Shown here: positions 60,312-64,000 of the stretch, in pieces | Numbering within the stretch: position 1 is the first letter of the stretch | Layout: each line of letters begins with the position of its first letter | Source: Brachypodius melanocephalos | Lineage: Eukaryota > Chordata > Aves > Passeriformes > Pycnonotidae | Direction of reading: 5' to 3' | DNA: 64,000 nucleotides | Assembly: GCA_013398615.1 (NCBI GenBank) | Contig: VZSR01001755.1 | Location: forward strand, 172,984 to 236,983 | Translations under genes and position numbers: made by a program | Notes under the pieces: generated by a model | The model's input: the letters and a program-made list of their open reading frames with translations, nothing else | What the model was told of the DNA's origin: nothing | Database searches by the model: none

Positions 60312-63300
60312 ATTGTGGGTCAACCTCTGTGGGGGCATCTCAGTGCTGTGAACCACTGCAGGTGCAGGGGGACGGGGCAAGGGGCAGAGAGGTGCTGGGC
60401 AGGCATGCACACAACACCATCACCCAAACTTCAAGGTGAGGACTGACTACGCTAACAAATTAATGACCTGGAGCAGGTGGGCTGCAGCTGATGTGAAGCA
60501 CAGCCCAACTACCCCATGGTTCTGCCTCACCTGCCTGGTGTCAGCATGACAGAATGGCACAGCTCCACGTGCAGACTGCAGGAATGCTTGTAGCCACAGG
60601 AGTGGGGCTGCAGGCTACCAGGTTACTGAGCCAAATATTAGGAAAAACACCAAGGATTTTGAAACTGTTAACCAGTGATTAACGGTAACCATGTGACTAC
60701 TCAGGAAGTGGAAACGTTAAAAGCTGCATGACGTTCAGGAGAAGAAAATCAATCCCTTGGAGTTTGGGTTAGTTTGGACTGTGCTGTGAGACGTGGAATC
60801 CCTTCAAGTGTGGGCACTTCCAGTCTGGGTGTTTCTGAGAACATCATAGCCATAACAGTATTTTGAAGGTTGCCAGACTTTTCCCTTCCTCTCCTTCACT
60901 GACTAGCACAGAAAAGGAATATACTCAAGGGCACACCTTGGAGAAGGCCTATTTAATTTAATATTCTTATTTAGCAAATACTGAGTCACTACGGAAATGA
61001 AATTTTGTAAAATTGGGGCTCTACTGCTGAGAATCAGAAGAGCAGAGCCAACCTGCAAAGTGACTCTGTGTGACCTGCCATCCTCACTTGAGCAGCACAG
61101 AAAATACCTTGGCATGTGCTCATCTTGATTCATGGGCCACCATTTCTCTACACTGGGGTTAAGGGGTTTTCTTCTGGAGGCTTGAAGATAAATTCTGGGG
61201 GCATGGGAAAGGGGAGGCAGAGACTAATTGATCTCAAAGTGCTGCACAAGAGACCAAACCGGGTGGGTAGGAGGCATGGACAGGACAGGACATGACAGAA
61301 CTTGCACACAGCATCCCAGAGCAGCTCAGGCGCAGGATTCCCAAGCACGCTGCATCACCCAGTAGCTGAATTTCTGAGACCCATCCCTGACAAAACACCC
61401 ACTTTAAAGTTCCACACTTCTCAGCTCAGATTTCAGGCACCATAGGAATCTTCATTTGTTCCAGGCAGAAGCCAGTGTCCAAGTGCTTGTGCAGCACGTG
61501 CAGACTTGAGTGCTTTGATTAAAATCTCCAGTAGCTGCCTGTCAGAAACAAGATTTATTTTTTAACCAAAACAAAATAAAGCTGAATGGCAGATGTACGC
61601 TTACATCTCCTGAGATCTGTGTGCTGTCACCCTCCTCTCCACACATTCATTGCAGCAGACACGGCCCTTTCTGCATGAAAGCAGAGCTCACTTTACTTTG
61701 ATGTACAAAGCTTGAACATAAGCCCCAAAAAGAACAGACACAACACAGCAAGACCTCTGAGTGGAATCTTTGCAGCAGAATGACTCAGGAATTAGGAAGG
61801 AAACGTACTTTTCATCAGTGCTTTGTGTGGGGTTTGAAAAGCAATGGGAAACTTGTTGAGACAGATTATGTTGAATAATTCTGAGCAAGGACCAGCCCTT
61901 AGCAGTGGGGAGTATTAGCCAGGAAATGGGACAAGAATCAGGATCCAGCACAAAGGAACAGCCTTCCAAGGGGTTTTTCTCTTCTGTGAGTTCCAGTGAA
62001 GAGTAGGAAATCTGGAAGATGTGGTCCAAAAGGAGGCTGGTAGGGCAAGACCCAAGGCTATCTGCTATAGATATAAACTTTATTTCTTGCCACCCAAACA
62101 AATCATGGATTGTCCAAGTACAAAATGCTGACTTGGAAAAGGAAATCCACTTGTGTTGGAGGAGTCAATTTACAAGAGCCACTGCATACAATGGGACCTT
62201 GAGCATTTATGATGTATTCCTGTTAAACCTATCAATATGGACTAATTAAACTGTGTCACACTTGAAAATTACTTATTGTTAATTACAGATCAGTTAAAAC
62301 CAAAGAGGTGCCTGTGAAGTACCCTGGCTTTTGTTATAAAATTCAATCCAGCAAGCCCATGAACATTGCTTGAGGAAAGCCCCATCCTGAAGGCTCTGGT
62401 GTGGCTCTGGGAGGCTGGGGGAGCTGAGGAAGGCAGTCAACAGAGGCAAGAACCCACAGGAGGGTAGTACTTGTCCCCAGGGGTGACACCACCAGGCGAT
62501 GGCAGCTGTTGGAAAGCTCCCTGGCTGACAGCATGTGGCTGAGCCATGCACTGCTGGCTTCCTGCTGAGAAGATTTTGCACCAAGTAGAACCAAGAGCAG
62601 AAATATGGTAAAATCTGGCAATGCCATGAGTTGATGCAAGTTACACTGAGCCAGGGTCACAGGGCCAGGGAGAAACTGGTACTTGGGAAACAATGAGGGC
62701 AACATCGAGTGCCTTCACAATAAGGGGAAAGAGAATTTAACATGGAAATCATGATCCCACTGACTGGAGGACTGGAAACACAAGTCATTGCCAAGAACAG
62801 TGTGTTCAGATTTAGCTTTCTCATCTGCCAGCCAAAGACTGAGCAAAAAATGTGAACATGGTCAAAATGGCAAAAAAAGATTGTGTGGACAATCCTCTCT
62901 TTTAGGAGAAAAAAATAATTTTAAAAAAATCAAAACCTCATGCTTCAGTGGTTAAAACACTCCCCAACCATTGGAAACTATGAGATTGCCCAATCCAGGA
63001 CGGAGAACATCTGATATGTGCTCAGCAGGATTTACCAACCAGCTCTGTCATGATTCAGTTCACCAAAACCCCTTCATTTCCAGAGTGTACCTACCCCCTT
63101 AATTAATAGATGATGATCAAGTAGCTCGCCATGAACCAGATTTCCCCAGTCACCAACCATTCCCAACCTCTTTTGGTAAACTAATGTTAGGATGTGTGTT
63201 CAGTAATTATGGACTTGTGGCTACAGCCGATCTAGGCAGTACCCAGAGGATTCCAGCGTGGATAGATTCAAATTGGAACTGTTAATGGGTTTGGTTTTTC

Positions 63301-63535
63301 CCCTTCTTGTCTGGAAGCCCGGGGTTCAGTATCCCCAAAAGATCAGCGTTTAGGAACATTTACCAACAGAAAAAACACTGAGATTTATTTCTGTCTCTAA
63401 TAAAGAGGCAAGAAAAAAATTAAAACTGAAACCAGTGAGGTAAGATGATACTTAGGGAAAAAAAAAAAATCACTATCTGCTGCCTGGGTTTTACAGGAAC
63501 CCTTCAGACTTGCCTTGTTTCTGCACAGCCCAGGG
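60312..63535 (+). other. MYADML2 3' UTR and downstream intergenic DNA
   Basis: No further coding exon is recognised. The first 1.27 kb would be 3' UTR if the AATAAA at 61575 is used. The rest is unique, moderately AT-rich sequence without a confident repeat. Confidence 0.6.
61575..61580 (+). terminator. Candidate MYADML2 polyadenylation signal AATAAA
   Basis: First canonical AATAAA noticed on the plus strand after the MYADML2 stop, 1.26 kb downstream, followed by a TG-containing stretch. Assigned by position only. Confidence 0.45.
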
Positions 63536-63539
63536 CCGC

Positions 63540-64000
63540 AAGGCTCTGATGGAGGCCACCCCCGGTGCTCGAGGCACGGCGGGAGGCCGCGCTGCGTCCG
63601 GGCCCGGATGGGAACCGGGCGATGGAAACGCCCTCGCCTTTCACGTGCAGGGAAGTCCCTCGGGAAACCTACGGGCAATTCCCAGAGAGCGAGGTGCCGC
63701 TGCTCCGGGACCCGCAGGGTCGCATATGGGCCCGCCCGGGGAGGCGGCAGCGGGCACCGGTGCATCCCGGGCCGGCCGAGGCGGAGGGGTGGCGGGGAGC
63801 GGGAGAGCAGAGCAGAGCAGAGCAAGCACACGGAGATCCAGTCCCTTCAGGCGCCCGCTGCGCTCCGGCCCCGCGGAGTCCCGCTCTCCGCGGGGAGGGT
63901 GGCCAGGGACGACCGGGCTCATGCAGGGCAGCGCTGGCCCGACAGCCCCGGGAGTAGATGCCAGCACCGGTCAGGGACAGCCGGGTCCATGGCGGGCGGT
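63540..64000. promoter_or_regulatory. CpG island at the right edge, probable promoter of the next gene
   Basis: Sequence becomes abruptly GC- and CpG-rich at about 63540 and stays so to the end. It includes a short (AGAGC)n run near 63806 and an ATG at 63990 in a good context (TCCATGG). By synteny the next gene is expected to be PYCR1 on the plus strand. No PYCR1 coding sequence (its N-terminal Rossmann motif) is visible yet, so only a promoter or 5' UTR can be claimed. Confidence 0.6.

Overview
This is a gene-rich stretch of vertebrate nuclear DNA, most likely from a bird. The five genes LRRC45, CENPX, ASPSCR1, NOTUM and MYADML2 are recognisable from their exons and lie in the same order and relative orientations as in the human 17q25 block. 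The bird call rests on a chicken-type CR1 LINE 3' fragment, the absence of Alu- or L1-like sequence, small introns and very GC-rich first exons. The species cannot be named.

Layout. LRRC45 (minus strand) fills 1-6036 and runs off the left edge. It is head-to-head with CENPX (plus, ends 6649), and a 100-N assembly gap (6037-6136) removes both start codons and the shared promoter. ASPSCR1/TUG (minus) occupies 10566-43922 in 16 coding exons that sum to exactly 545 codons including the stop, and it converges on CENPX. A CpG island covers its promoter. About 5 kb of non-coding DNA follows, with several low-complexity tracts. NOTUM (plus) runs from a second 100-N gap (49163-49262) to 55417. All three catalytic residues are present and only about 11 N-terminal residues are missing. 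MYADML2 (plus, single coding exon, 59406-60311) follows. The window ends in a CpG island (63540-64000), which by synteny should be the promoter of the next gene, expected to be PYCR1.

The genes do not form one pathway. LRRC45 is a centrosome-linker protein, CENPX a histone-fold kinetochore and Fanconi-anaemia factor, ASPSCR1 a UBX protein that tethers vesicles and binds p97, NOTUM a secreted Wnt-inactivating esterase, and MYADML2 a MARVEL-domain membrane protein. CENPX/LRRC45 probably share a bidirectional promoter.

The main items beyond the gene list are: an intact-ended solo LTR with a near-perfect 6-bp target duplication, 31 bp inside a NOTUM intron; a compact muscle-type promoter motif cluster in front of MYADML2; a 29-bp minisatellite with six identical 24-bp cores; a GC-AG intron in ASPSCR1; an unidentified 134-codon ORF inside an ASPSCR1 intron; and a palindromic AATAAA element between the convergent genes. 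I saw no CRISPR array, tRNA, rRNA or operon-like system. Nothing here supports a wholly new biological system.
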